DNA of 64,000 bases from Cupriavidus necator A5-1 (GTDB lineage: Bacteria > Pseudomonadota > Gammaproteobacteria > Burkholderiales > Burkholderiaceae), in assembly GCF_000744095.1 (NCBI RefSeq), contig NZ_JQLI01000001.1, forward strand, positions 2,790,001-2,854,000. Direction: 5' to 3'. Below, piece after piece: positions 1 through 7,619 of this stretch. The notes under the pieces were generated by a model. It saw nothing but the letters and a program-made list of their open reading frames with translations, did no database searches and was not told where the DNA came from. Within the stretch, counting starts at the first letter, position 1; each line of letters opens with the position of its first letter. Made by a program: the position numbers and the translations under genes.

Positions 1-1320
1 TACATCGGCCAGGGCGCGCCGCGCTTCTACCTTGCCATGTCGCCCGAGCTGCCGGACCCTTCCTTTGCGAAGATTGTCGTGCGGACAGAGAACCAGGACG
101 AACGCGAGGCCCTGAAGTTCAGGCTGCGCAAGGCCATCGCCGACGGACTGGCACCGGAGGCCCGCGTGCGTGTCAGCCAGCTGGTGTTCGGCCCGTACTC
201 GCCGTTCCCGGTGGCATTCCGTGTCGCGGGGCCGGACCCGGACAGGCTGCGTGCGATTGCGGCGGACGTGCGGCGGGTGATGGACACCAGCCCGCTGATG
301 CGAACCGTCAATACCGATTGGGGACAGCGCACACCCGCCCTGCACTTTACGCTGCAGCAGGATCGGCTGCAGGCGGTCGGCCTGACTTCCAGCGGGGTCG
401 CGCAGCAACTCCAGTTCCTGCTCAGCGGCTTGCCCGTCACCGAAGTCCGTGAAGACATTCGCTCGGTGCAGGTCCTCGCGCGAGCCGCAGGCGACATACG
501 CCTGGACCCGGAGAAGATCGCCGGCTTCACGTTGATCGGCGCTGCGGGACAGCGTGTCCCGCTCTCTCAGGTAGGCACTGTCGATGTGCGCATGGAAGAT
601 CCGATCCTGCGCCGGCGTGACCGCACGCCGACCATCACGGTGCGCGGCGACATCGCCGAGGGGCTGCAGCCGCCCGATGTGTCCACGGCCATCCTGACGC
701 AACTGGAGCCAATCATCGCCAAACTGCCGGCCGGCTACCGGATCGAGCAGGCCGGCGCCATCGAGGAAGCGGACAAGGCCACCCAGGCACTGCTGCCGTT
801 GTTCCCGATCATGCTTGCCTTGACCCTGTTGATCATCATCCTGCAGGTGCGCTCGATCTCGGCCATGGTCATGGTGTTTGCCACCAGCCCGCTGGGACTG
901 ATCGGGGTGGTGCCAACCTTGCTGCTGTTCCAGCAGCCGTTCGGCATCAATGCCCTGGTCGGCCTGATCGCGTTGTCTGGCATCCTGATGCGCAATACGC
1001 TGATCCTGATCATGCAGATCCAGCAAAACAAGAGCGATGGACTGGCGCCGTTCGACGCTGTCGTCGAAGCGACGGTGCAACGTGCCCGGCCAGTGATCCT
1101 GACCGCGCTGGCGGCGATCTTTGCCTTCATCCCGCTGACGCATTCGGTGTTCTGGGGAACGTTGGCCTACACGCTGATCGGCGGCACCTTCGCTGGCACG
1201 GTCCTGACGCTGGTGTTCCTGCCAGCGATGTACGCCATCTGGTTCCGGATCAGGGTTCCTGCGGATGCGGACGACAGGAATCCGGAAGCTTCCACGGTCG
1301 TTTCGTATTCCGCGGAGTGA
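1..1320 (+). CDS. RND efflux transporter, C-terminal part (cut by window edge)
   Basis: This is the last 439 codons of a large inner-membrane RND pump of the AcrB/MexB kind, which exports substrates using the proton gradient. The frame is open from base 1, so the true start lies outside the window. The first 250 residues are the second periplasmic (porter/docking) domain. From about position 780 there are hydrophobic segments typical of RND helices 8-12, including the family pattern GLIALSGILMRNTLILI and the terminal PVILTALAAIFAFIPL block. The substrate class cannot be told from this half. The C-terminal tail is short and polar. Confidence 0.9.
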   Translation, partial: YIGQGAPRFYLAMSPELPDPSFAKIVVRTENQDEREALKFRLRKAIADGLAPEARVRVSQLVFGPYSPFPVAFRVAGPDPDRLRAIAADVRRVMDTSPLMRTVNTDWGQRTPALHFTLQQDRLQAVGLTSSGVAQQLQFLLSGLPVTEVREDIRSVQVLARAAGDIRLDPEKIAGFTLIGAAGQRVPLSQVGTVDVRMEDPILRRRDRTPTITVRGDIAEGLQPPDVSTAILTQLEPIIAKLPAGYRIEQAGAIEEADKATQALLPLFPIMLALTLLIIILQVRSISAMVMVFATSPLGLIGVVPTLLLFQQPFGINALVGLIALSGILMRNTLILIMQIQQNKSDGLAPFDAVVEATVQRARPVILTALAAIFAFIPLTHSVFWGTLAYTLIGGTFAGTVLTLVFLPAMYAIWFRIRVPADADDRNPEASTVVSYSAE

Positions 1321-1390
1321 GCGACGGGGGCCCGGACACTCCCGCTGCCACCACTTGACTCGGCAGGCTGGCGTTCTTCCTTTCTCTGGA

Positions 1391-1437
1391 CTCAGCCTGG
1401 CGCTGACCTCAGCCACATACGAGGTCGCCAGGCTGAG
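1391..1437. terminator. Long inverted repeat across the xdhC stop codon
   Basis: Arms at 1391-1402 and 1426-1437 are perfect 12-nt complements (CTCAGCCTGGCG). An inner 5-bp stem (1406-1410 with 1421-1425) follows a 3-nt bulge, leaving a 10-nt loop. It lies between the convergent RND gene and xdhC, and the right arms form the last codons of xdhC. No T-run follows on either strand, so it is a possible bidirectional or factor-assisted terminator, not a classical intrinsic one. Confidence 0.5.
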
Positions 1438-2440
1438 GCAGATCTCCTGGTATAGCCAACGCTGACTTTGCCCCTTCCACCTTCAGGACATCTGGCAAGG
1501 AGACGTGGTTCCTAGCGGCCACCACCTCGGCCAGAATCGAGATTGCGATCTCCGGCGGGGTACGGCTGCCGATATAGATGCCCGCCGGCCCACGTAGCCG
1601 CGCCAGCTGCTGGCCGGTCAGGTCGAATTCCGTCAGGCGCTCGCGCCGTGCCTGGTTGTTGCGGCGCGAACCCAGCGCGCCAACGTAGAAGGCCGGGGTG
1701 CGCAGCGCCTCCATCAGTGCCAGGTCGTCCAGCTTGGGATCGTGGGTCAGCGCGATGACCGCGCAGCGTTCGTCCAGCGCCATCGCCACCACGGTGTCGT
1801 CCGGCATGGTGCGCACCATGGTGACGCCAGGGACGGTCCAGGTCTCGGTATATTCCTCGCGAGGGTCGCACACCGTCACATCGAAGCCGAGTCCGACGGC
1901 GATCTCGCAGAGGTATTTCGAGAGCTGCCCGGCGCCGATCACCAGCATGCGATAGCGCGGGCCGTGGATTGTCAACAAGGACTTGCCGTCGAACAACAGG
2001 CCGTCGGTGGCCGTGGCAGGTCCAAGCGTCGCGGTACCGGTGGCCATGTCGAGCGTGCGCGTCACCAGCCGGCCGGCTTCCACCGCGCCTAGCAGTTCGC
2101 GCAATCCACTTGCGGAGGACACCGGCTCGGCCACAAGTTCGACGGTGCCGCCGCAGGGAAGACCGAAACGGTGGGCTTCCTCGGCGCTGATGCCGTATTT
2201 GATCGCCTCAGGGCCGCGGTTGTGAATGCCTTCGCGGCGCGTCCGGTCAATGATGTCGTCCTCGATGCAGCCGCCCGAAACCGAACCGACTACCAGACCG
2301 TCGTCACGCACCGCCAGCATCGCGCCCGCCGGTCGCGGCGACGAGCCCCAGGTACGGACCACCGTCACCAGAAGGCATCGATGTCCCTGCTCCTGCCAGC
2401 GGACACAGCTTCTCAAGACTTCGAGATCCACGCTTTCCAT
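1409..2440 (-). CDS. XdhC/CoxI family molybdenum-hydroxylase maturation protein
   Basis: A 343-residue protein of the XdhC/CoxI family, which handles and sulfurates the molybdenum cofactor before insertion into xanthine-dehydrogenase-type enzymes. The N-terminal XdhC_CoxI domain carries GSVSGGCIE (residues 52-60). The C-terminal half is a Rossmann domain starting with GAGQLSKYL. The ATG at 2440 is preceded by GGAAGG and gives the usual family N-terminus, so longer upstream starts are rejected. The likely client is the molybdenum hydroxylase encoded at 6759-10484, about 4 kb away on the same strand. Confidence 0.88.
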   Translation of the reverse strand: MESVDLEVLRSCVRWQEQGHRCLLVTVVRTWGSSPRPAGAMLAVRDDGLVVGSVSGGCIEDDIIDRTRREGIHNRGPEAIKYGISAEEAHRFGLPCGGTVELVAEPVSSASGLRELLGAVEAGRLVTRTLDMATGTATLGPATATDGLLFDGKSLLTIHGPRYRMLVIGAGQLSKYLCEIAVGLGFDVTVCDPREEYTETWTVPGVTMVRTMPDDTVVAMALDERCAVIALTHDPKLDDLALMEALRTPAFYVGALGSRRNNQARRERLTEFDLTGQQLARLRGPAGIYIGSRTPPEIAISILAEVVAARNHVSLPDVLKVEGAKSALAIPGDLPQPGDLVCG

Positions 2441-2530
2441 GATCCTTCCACACCTGCCGTCCAGCCTGCGTACGCTGCCCCGGGAGCGTCGCAAGCTGAT
2501 GTGTTATTGACGCCCGGGGCCGCAAGAAGC

Positions 2531-3898
2531 TCACGCTTCGCTGGCAACGCCCGTCTGCTGCGCCGGCTCCGCCGCGCCCGCCCACCCCTTATAGGCGACG
2601 GCCACGGCTGCAAATAGCGCCGGCACCGCAAGGATGCTGAGAATCGCACTCATACCGAGGCCAAGTTGCAGCAGCGTGCCGCCGGCAACGGCGCCCAGGA
2701 TGCCGCCGAAGCGCCCGATTCCCAGCATCCATCCCACCCCGCAGGCACGGCCGTGGGTGGGATAGAACGAAGCGGCCAGCGCGGGCATCGAGACCAGGCC
2801 AGCGCCCATGAACAGCCCGGCAATCGGGGTCAGCATCGTCAGGTATGCCCCGCTGGTCGCCTGGCCCATCGCCAGGGTAAATACGGCGGTGAAGAAATAG
2901 GCCACGCCGATCACGCGATGTGGATCGATGCGATCCATCAGCCAGCCGCAGGCAATGGCGCCCAGCGTGCCGCCCAGCGGGAACAGCGCCGCAATCAGCG
3001 AGGCCTCGGCCACGGTGGCGCCGGCCTCCTTGACGAGCGTCGGCATCCAGCTAGTCACCAGGTAGAAAACCAGTACGCCGAGGAAGTAGGTGGTCCAGAG
3101 CATGAGTGTTCCCGTCCGATATCTCTGCGACAGGATCAGCCCGAGGGGCGACCGCAGCTTGTCAGCCTGGTCATCCGGCAAGGTGAATCGGGACGCCTGG
3201 ATTTCCGCCGAGCCTGCGATGCGCCGCAGCACCGCACGGATCTTGTCGGCGGGCCAGTCGCGCAGCACCATGAAGCGGATCGATTCGGGCAGGGCAAGTA
3301 CCAGCAGGGCGAGGACCAGCGGCGCCGCACCGCCCACGATAAAGACGCTGCGCCAGCCCCATGCGGGAATGATGAGCGCGGCCAGGAAGCCTCCGCCCGC
3401 CGCCCCGAGCGTAAAGCCGCAGAACATGCTGTTCACGAGGAATGCGCGGCGCCTGGCCGGCGCATATTCGGCCAGCAGCGTGGTCGCGTTCGGAATCGCC
3501 GCACCAAGCCCGAGGCCAGTCAGGAAGCGCCAGCCGGACAGCTCTGCGGCGGATTGCGCGGAGGCAGTGGCCAGGCTGAAAAGCCCGAAGACTGCCACGG
3601 ATACAAGTAGCACAGCCTTGCGCCCGAATCTGTCGGCGCAGGGTCCCGCGATCAGCGCGCCCAGTGCAAGGCCGACCAGCGAAGCGCTGAGCACATTGCC
3701 CAGGACAAGCTTCGACACGCCCCACTCCCTGGTCACCGATGGCGCCACATAGCCGATCGCGGCAGTGTCGAAGCCATCGGCCACCACCACCAGGAAGCAG
3801 ACGATAAGCACCATCCATTGGTAGGGGGAGAATCTCTGGTTGTCGATAAACGCCTGGACGTCTATCGTCCCCGGCAGGGTGGACTGCTGTGGTTTCAT
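2531..3898 (-). CDS. MFS transporter, aromatic acid:H+ symporter (AAHS) type
   Basis: A 455-residue major facilitator protein with about 12 hydrophobic segments. The first helix contains DGFDTAAIGY, matching the DGxD signature of the AAHS family (PcaK, BenK, MhpT), which imports aromatic or related carboxylates with protons. The loop pattern GPCADRFGRK is the MFS loop 2-3 motif. The start has a good site (ACGGAGACAG). It sits between xdhC and the regulators of the catabolic island, so it probably imports that pathway's acid substrate. The substrate itself is unknown. Confidence 0.85.
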   Translation of the reverse strand: MKPQQSTLPGTIDVQAFIDNQRFSPYQWMVLIVCFLVVVADGFDTAAIGYVAPSVTREWGVSKLVLGNVLSASLVGLALGALIAGPCADRFGRKAVLLVSVAVFGLFSLATASAQSAAELSGWRFLTGLGLGAAIPNATTLLAEYAPARRRAFLVNSMFCGFTLGAAGGGFLAALIIPAWGWRSVFIVGGAAPLVLALLVLALPESIRFMVLRDWPADKIRAVLRRIAGSAEIQASRFTLPDDQADKLRSPLGLILSQRYRTGTLMLWTTYFLGVLVFYLVTSWMPTLVKEAGATVAEASLIAALFPLGGTLGAIACGWLMDRIDPHRVIGVAYFFTAVFTLAMGQATSGAYLTMLTPIAGLFMGAGLVSMPALAASFYPTHGRACGVGWMLGIGRFGGILGAVAGGTLLQLGLGMSAILSILAVPALFAAVAVAYKGWAGAAEPAQQTGVASEA

Positions 3899-3973
3899 GC
3901 GACTGTCTCCGTATGTATTTTGCGTGTTTGCCCGTCGTGCCCGGTGGCACGCTCGGGTTCCCTGTTGCCAGGC

Positions 3974-4591
3974 TTACCGCTGGGCGGCCAGCTGTGTGGC
4001 CCGCTGGATCACGTTCTCCAGCTTTCGGTCGAGTGCGAGGCCGATCGCTGTAACAGCCTGGTTGCCAAACTGGCCGAACAGCGTGGAAGGCTGGTCGAAG
4101 TCGACCTTCACCACGCCAGGTTCCGCCTCATAGACCAGCACGGACAGCGGTGCATAGAGGCCGGCGCGGATATCGAGGCTGGTCATTTGCAGCGCGATCC
4201 TCGGGTTGCCCACGTGATAGCGCCTGGCCTTCCTGTGCGAGCCGGTCATGGCGAACAGCGCACCATGGTCCTGCGCCGCGAAGATCATCAGTCCTTGTTC
4301 GCCCTCCATGCGCGCCATCTTTGCGTCTGCCCCAGCGGGGTCGTTGGCAAGGGAAGCCATCACCGCCCGGTCGAATTTGCCCAGGATGGACTCGAAGCTG
4401 CGCGTGAATGCTTCATAGTCGACGCGTAGCTCAAGCGTCCTGTGAACGATGCTGACAGACTGCGAACCGGCCTGGACCCGGGTAAGTTCCGCCTGTCCTG
4501 TGGCCTGTTCGCCGCCATGTGCCGCGGCATACGGCAGTACCAGCGTGGCGGACAAAGCGAACGCGAATGCGCGTTTTAGTTCTTGTCTCAT
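3974..4591 (-). CDS. Secreted DUF302 domain protein
   Basis: A 205-residue protein with an N-terminal signal peptide (MRQELKRAFAFALSATLVLP, then AAAHG), so it is probably periplasmic. The second half matches DUF302: HVGNPRIALQMTSLDIRAGLYAP spread over about residues 124-146, then VLVYE and DQPSTLFGQF. The biochemical role of DUF302 is not established. ATG 4591 follows GGAGGAGGAA, an unusually strong ribosome site, and gives a clean signal peptide, so the longer frame to 4630 is rejected. It is transcribed divergently from a TetR gene. Confidence 0.8.
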   Translation of the reverse strand: MRQELKRAFAFALSATLVLPYAAAHGGEQATGQAELTRVQAGSQSVSIVHRTLELRVDYEAFTRSFESILGKFDRAVMASLANDPAGADAKMARMEGEQGLMIFAAQDHGALFAMTGSHRKARRYHVGNPRIALQMTSLDIRAGLYAPLSVLVYEAEPGVVKVDFDQPSTLFGQFGNQAVTAIGLALDRKLENVIQRATQLAAQR

Positions 4592-4613
4592 TCCTCCTCC
4601 TACGTCACTCAAT

Positions 4614-4633
4614 AGAATGATGATCGTCATACG
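4614..4633. promoter_or_regulatory. Operator-like site, family 1, copy A
   Basis: AGAATGATGATCGTCATACG contains a near-palindrome (ATGATGATCGTCAT, one mismatched pair) 23 nt upstream of the DUF302 start. It matches the palindrome at 10539-10558 (reverse strand) in 16 of 20 positions. Confidence 0.5.
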
Positions 4634-4722
4634 TCACGGCAAGGGAACTGCGACATTGCTATAAATCGCTCTCGTTTCTATACCGCGGCTCTCTGTCAAC
4701 CTTTCTGATCAAGCCCACCGAT

Positions 4723-4744
4723 GTATCCGGCGTCTACATGCTAG
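4723..4744 (+). promoter_or_regulatory. 22-nt repeated element, copy 1
   Basis: Begins GTATCC and ends GTCTACATGCTAG. It matches the copy at 11241-11262 (minus strand) in 19 of 22 positions. It lies in the middle of the DUF302/TetR divergent region. Confidence 0.5.
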
Positions 4745-4866
4745 TCAGGGGAACCGGCACGGTCAAGGAAGATCACGCCACCCTTCCCTTGGTGCTATCC
4801 CTAAGGGCAAGGCCAGACAGTGCGACTACACGTCACTACGCCCTGACATCCAAGGCCGAATCGGAT

Positions 4867-4886
4867 GCAATGACAATCGTAATGCT
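4867..4886. promoter_or_regulatory. Operator-like site, family 1, copy B
   Basis: GCAATGACAATCGTAATGCT matches the 10539-10558 palindrome (reverse strand) in 13 of 20 positions, including the ATCGTAAT half. It is about 45 nt upstream of the TetR start. Confidence 0.4.
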
Positions 4887-4931
4887 ATATATTGGACAGA
4901 CACATAAGCCATCAATTTGCACACCCTGACC

Positions 4932-5483
4932 ATGCGTTACCCACTCGACCAGAAAGCCGAAACCCACAAGCACATCGTCAAGGCCGCTTCGACACAATTC
5001 CGCAAGCACGGTGTCAATGGCATCGGCGTGGCGCAATTGATGAAGAGCGCCGGCATGACGCATGGGGGTTTCTACGCACACTTCGACTCCAAAGACGCCT
5101 TGATTGCCGAGGCAATCGATGCAGCCTTCGACCAGACCATGCAGTTTCTCGAGCAGGCAGCGCAAGCCGCGCCGCCCAGGCAGCGCAAGAGCGCCATCGT
5201 TGGCGCCTATGTGAGCAAGAAGCACCGCGACAATCCCGGATCGGGTTGCGCGATCGCGGCGCTCGGCACGGATGTTTCGCGCCTTGACGCCAAGACGCGG
5301 CGGCGCTTCGAGGCGCGGGTCGCGTCGCTGATCGAACTGGTCGCGGGGAGTGATGATGAGGCTTCCCGCAAGGACGCGATCGTGACGCTCGCTGCCATGG
5401 TCGGCGGCCTCGTGATGGCTCGCGCCGTCCGCTCGGAAGCACTGTCCACGGAAATCGTGGATGCCATCCAGTCGTCGGTATAG
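4932..5483 (+). CDS. TetR/AcrR family transcriptional regulator
   Basis: A 183-residue TetR-type repressor. The N-terminal helix-turn-helix spans about residues 10-55, with VNGIGVAQLMKSAGMTHGGFY as the recognition region followed by AHFDSKDALIAEA. The C-terminal ligand-binding part resembles the TetR_C group with GCAIAALG. ATG 4932 is preferred; an in-frame TTG at 4917 would add five residues, and neither has a strong ribosome site. It is divergent from the DUF302 gene and is the natural candidate to bind the nearby family 1 sites, though another clustered regulator could do so. Confidence 0.85.
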   Translation: MRYPLDQKAETHKHIVKAASTQFRKHGVNGIGVAQLMKSAGMTHGGFYAHFDSKDALIAEAIDAAFDQTMQFLEQAAQAAPPRQRKSAIVGAYVSKKHRDNPGSGCAIAALGTDVSRLDAKTRRRFEARVASLIELVAGSDDEASRKDAIVTLAAMVGGLVMARAVRSEALSTEIVDAIQSSV

Positions 5484-5511
5484 CGCGACGGTGCGCCCAA
5501 GACAAGGCGAG

Positions 5512-5955
5512 ATGAGTCGCACCCGATTCCTTGACATGCCATGCTCCGTTGCCCGCGCCGCGGCGGTGCTGGGCGAGCGCTGGGTCATCCTGATCCTGCG
5601 CGAAGCGTATTACGGCGCGACACGCTTCGAGGAATTCGAGCGGCGGCTCGGCATTGCCTCGAATATCCTGAGCGCCAGGCTCCAGGCGATGACCGATCAT
5701 GGCCTGCTGGTACGCCGGCCCATAGAAGGCAGCACACGCTGCGCCTACTTCCTGAGCGAAAGCGCGCGCGATTTCCTGCCTACCTACCTGAGCCTCAAGG
5801 CGTGGGCGGAGCGATGGGCGGAACCGAGACGGCGCGCCACGGTTTTCGTCGACAAGCAGACCGGCGAAGAAGTCATGGCGCCGCCGCTTACGCGCGCCGA
5901 TGGTTCGCTGATTCGCTTCGACGACGTCCAGGTGATCAGCAGCCGGACGCCTTAA
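5512..5955 (+). CDS. HxlR family transcriptional regulator
   Basis: A 147-residue winged-helix protein of the HxlR type. The order is CSVARAAAVLGERWVILILREA, then the HTH with FEEFERRLGIASNILSARL, then the wing. The C-terminal tail (FVDKQTGEEVMAPPL) is common in the Burkholderiales members. ATG 5512 follows AAGGCGAG, which excludes the longer frame that runs back into the TetR gene. It lies 28 bases after the TetR stop, so the two are probably co-transcribed. Confidence 0.83.
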   Translation: MSRTRFLDMPCSVARAAAVLGERWVILILREAYYGATRFEEFERRLGIASNILSARLQAMTDHGLLVRRPIEGSTRCAYFLSESARDFLPTYLSLKAWAERWAEPRRRATVFVDKQTGEEVMAPPLTRADGSLIRFDDVQVISSRTP

Positions 5956-5984
5956 TCGACGGCGAGGCTGGGGAGCGGGTCGGG

Positions 5985-5994
5985 TTAGCGCTAA
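5985..5994. promoter_or_regulatory. 10-bp palindrome upstream of second TetR gene
   Basis: TTAGCGCTAA is a perfect palindrome 33 nt before the TetR start at 6028. It may be an autoregulatory operator, but it is too short to be sure. Confidence 0.3.
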
Positions 5995-6027
5995 TATTGA
6001 GGCCTGACGACACCGCGAACCGCACTC

Positions 6028-6738
6028 ATGACCACCTCAACGACCCGCCCGGCCCGCCAAAGCTATCACCATGGCAACCTGCGGGAAGAAATGATCCGCT
6101 GTGGCAGGGAGATCCTGGCCGACAAGGGCGTCCACGGACTGACGCTGCGCTCCGCAGCCAAGCTCGCGGGGGTGTCCCACGGCGCGCCGCGCAACCAGTT
6201 TGCCGACAAGGAAGGCCTGCTTGCCGCGATCGCCGCCGAAGGATTCCGTGAACTGGTCGCCGTGCGCCGGGCCCGGCTCTCGCCTGAGATGCCTGCCGAG
6301 GCGCGGCTGCTCACCGTCATGGATGGCTATATCGAGTTCGCCGTCAGGCATCCGGCCCTCTTCTACCTGATGTTCGGGCCGCAGATCGAGGACAAGGAAA
6401 AATACCCCGAGCTGCTCGAAGCAGGCAACGCGTCCTACCAGCTGTTGTCCGGCGCGGTCCAGGACTACTTCCGGGAAAACCACCTGGCTGATCAGTTCGA
6501 TGACATGATGGTGCGCTGCGCGTGGTCGGCCATGCACGGCGTCAGCATGTTCTTCAGTGCCAAGCCGACCGGACCGAGCCCGCGCCCGAAAGTCGCGCTC
6601 GCGCAATGGCGGCAGAGCGTACAGCAGTTCGTGCTGACCGGCCTGCTGGCGGCAGGAAAGAAAAAGGCGGCGGCATCCGCTTCGGATGCCGCCGCAAGCA
6701 AGCCGAGGGCAAGGCCACGCAGCGCCGCGCAGTCGTAG
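6028..6738 (+). CDS. TetR family transcriptional regulator with basic Ala/Lys/Arg tail
   Basis: A 236-residue TetR protein. The DNA-binding domain covers about residues 12-62 (YHHGNLREEMIRCGREILADKG, then LTLRSAAKLAGVSHGAPRNQFADKEGLLAAIA). The C-terminal domain with RHPALFYLMFG is of the WHG/TetR_C_33 type, often found near acyl-CoA or catabolic genes. The last 30 residues (GKKKAAASAS...KPRARPRSAAQ) are a low-complexity basic tail, which is unusual for the family. It ends 20 bases from the convergent hydroxylase operon, making it a candidate regulator of that operon. Confidence 0.83.
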   Translation: MTTSTTRPARQSYHHGNLREEMIRCGREILADKGVHGLTLRSAAKLAGVSHGAPRNQFADKEGLLAAIAAEGFRELVAVRRARLSPEMPAEARLLTVMDGYIEFAVRHPALFYLMFGPQIEDKEKYPELLEAGNASYQLLSGAVQDYFRENHLADQFDDMMVRCAWSAMHGVSMFFSAKPTGPSPRPKVALAQWRQSVQQFVLTGLLAAGKKKAAASASDAAASKPRARPRSAAQS

Positions 6739-6758
6739 CCCTCCCCGGCAGCAGTGAT

Positions 6759-7619
6759 TCAGCCTCGTGGCTCGAGGGCTTCGAGGAGCGCCCGCTTCAG
6801 CATGATCCTGCCCAGCTGCAGCCGGTATGCGCCATCCGCGAAGTTGTCTTCCAGCGGGGCCACGTCGGCGAATGCAGCATCGACGATGGCGCCGACCTTG
6901 TCCGTGATGTCCGTAAAGTTGCCTTCCAGCAAAGCCTCGGCCGCCGTTGCGCGAAATGCAGTATCGGCGACACCGGTGATGCCGATCCGCCCCCATGCGT
7001 AGCCATCGTTGACCACCTCGATCGCGACCGCTGCAGCGGCCACCGCGTACCCTGACGAAGGATGCCTGAACTTGCGGTATGCGACCCGCGTTGCGGCCGG
7101 CAATGGCACATGGATACGCATAAGGACTTCGTCCGGCTGCACCGCCGAAGACATGAAGCCGACAAAGAACTCATGCGCGGGGATGCGCCTTGTGCCTTGT
7201 GCGCCCACTATCTCCATCTCGGCTCCGGCCGCAAGCGCTACAGCCGGCCAGTCGGCCGAAGGGTCGGCGTGTACGAGCGCTCCGCCGATCGTTCCGCGGT
7301 TCCGGACCGTCGGATCGGCAATCACGCTCGCGGCGAGCGGGAACAGCGGAGCCAGCTGCTTCAGCTCCGCGCTCGCTTCCAGTTCGGCGTGGGTCGTCGC
7401 GCTGCCGATCGAGATGGCATCCTGATGGACCACGATGCCACGGAGTTCAGGCAGCCGGCCGATATCGACCAGTAGAGCCGGCCTGGCCAGCCTCAGTTTC
7501 ATCATCGGCAGCAGCGTATGGCCGCCGGCCAGGATCTTGGCGTCGGGGTTCTGCGCCAGCACGGAGAGCGCCTGTTGCACACTGCCCGCTTTGAGGTACT
7601 CGACTTCATAGGGAATCAT
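6759..7619 (-). CDS. Molybdenum hydroxylase FAD subunit (CoxM/CutM-like)
   Basis: A 286-residue FAD-binding subunit of the xanthine dehydrogenase/CO dehydrogenase family. It passes electrons from the iron-sulfur subunit to the final acceptor. AGGHTLLPMMKLRLA (about residues 32-46) and TIGGALVHADPSADWP match the family's two FAD loops. The start ATG overlaps the large-subunit stop (ATGA at 7616-7619), so the two are translationally coupled. It is the last gene of a small-large-medium order; classical coxMSL has the medium subunit first. Confidence 0.9.
   Translation of the reverse strand: MIPYEVEYLKAGSVQQALSVLAQNPDAKILAGGHTLLPMMKLRLARPALLVDIGRLPELRGIVVHQDAISIGSATTHAELEASAELKQLAPLFPLAASVIADPTVRNRGTIGGALVHADPSADWPAVALAAGAEMEIVGAQGTRRIPAHEFFVGFMSSAVQPDEVLMRIHVPLPAATRVAYRKFRHPSSGYAVAAAAVAIEVVNDGYAWGRIGITGVADTAFRATAAEALLEGNFTDITDKVGAIVDAAFADVAPLEDNFADGAYRLQLGRIMLKRALLEALEPRG

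Larger units (their letters stand above)
4592..4931. promoter_or_regulatory. Divergent intergenic region of DUF302 and TetR genes
   Basis: This 340-base region has no credible gene. It holds two related operator-like sites near its two ends (4614-4633 and 4867-4886) and one copy (4723-4744) of a 22-nt element that recurs at 11132-11392. The layout fits joint regulation of the two divergent genes. Confidence 0.55.
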
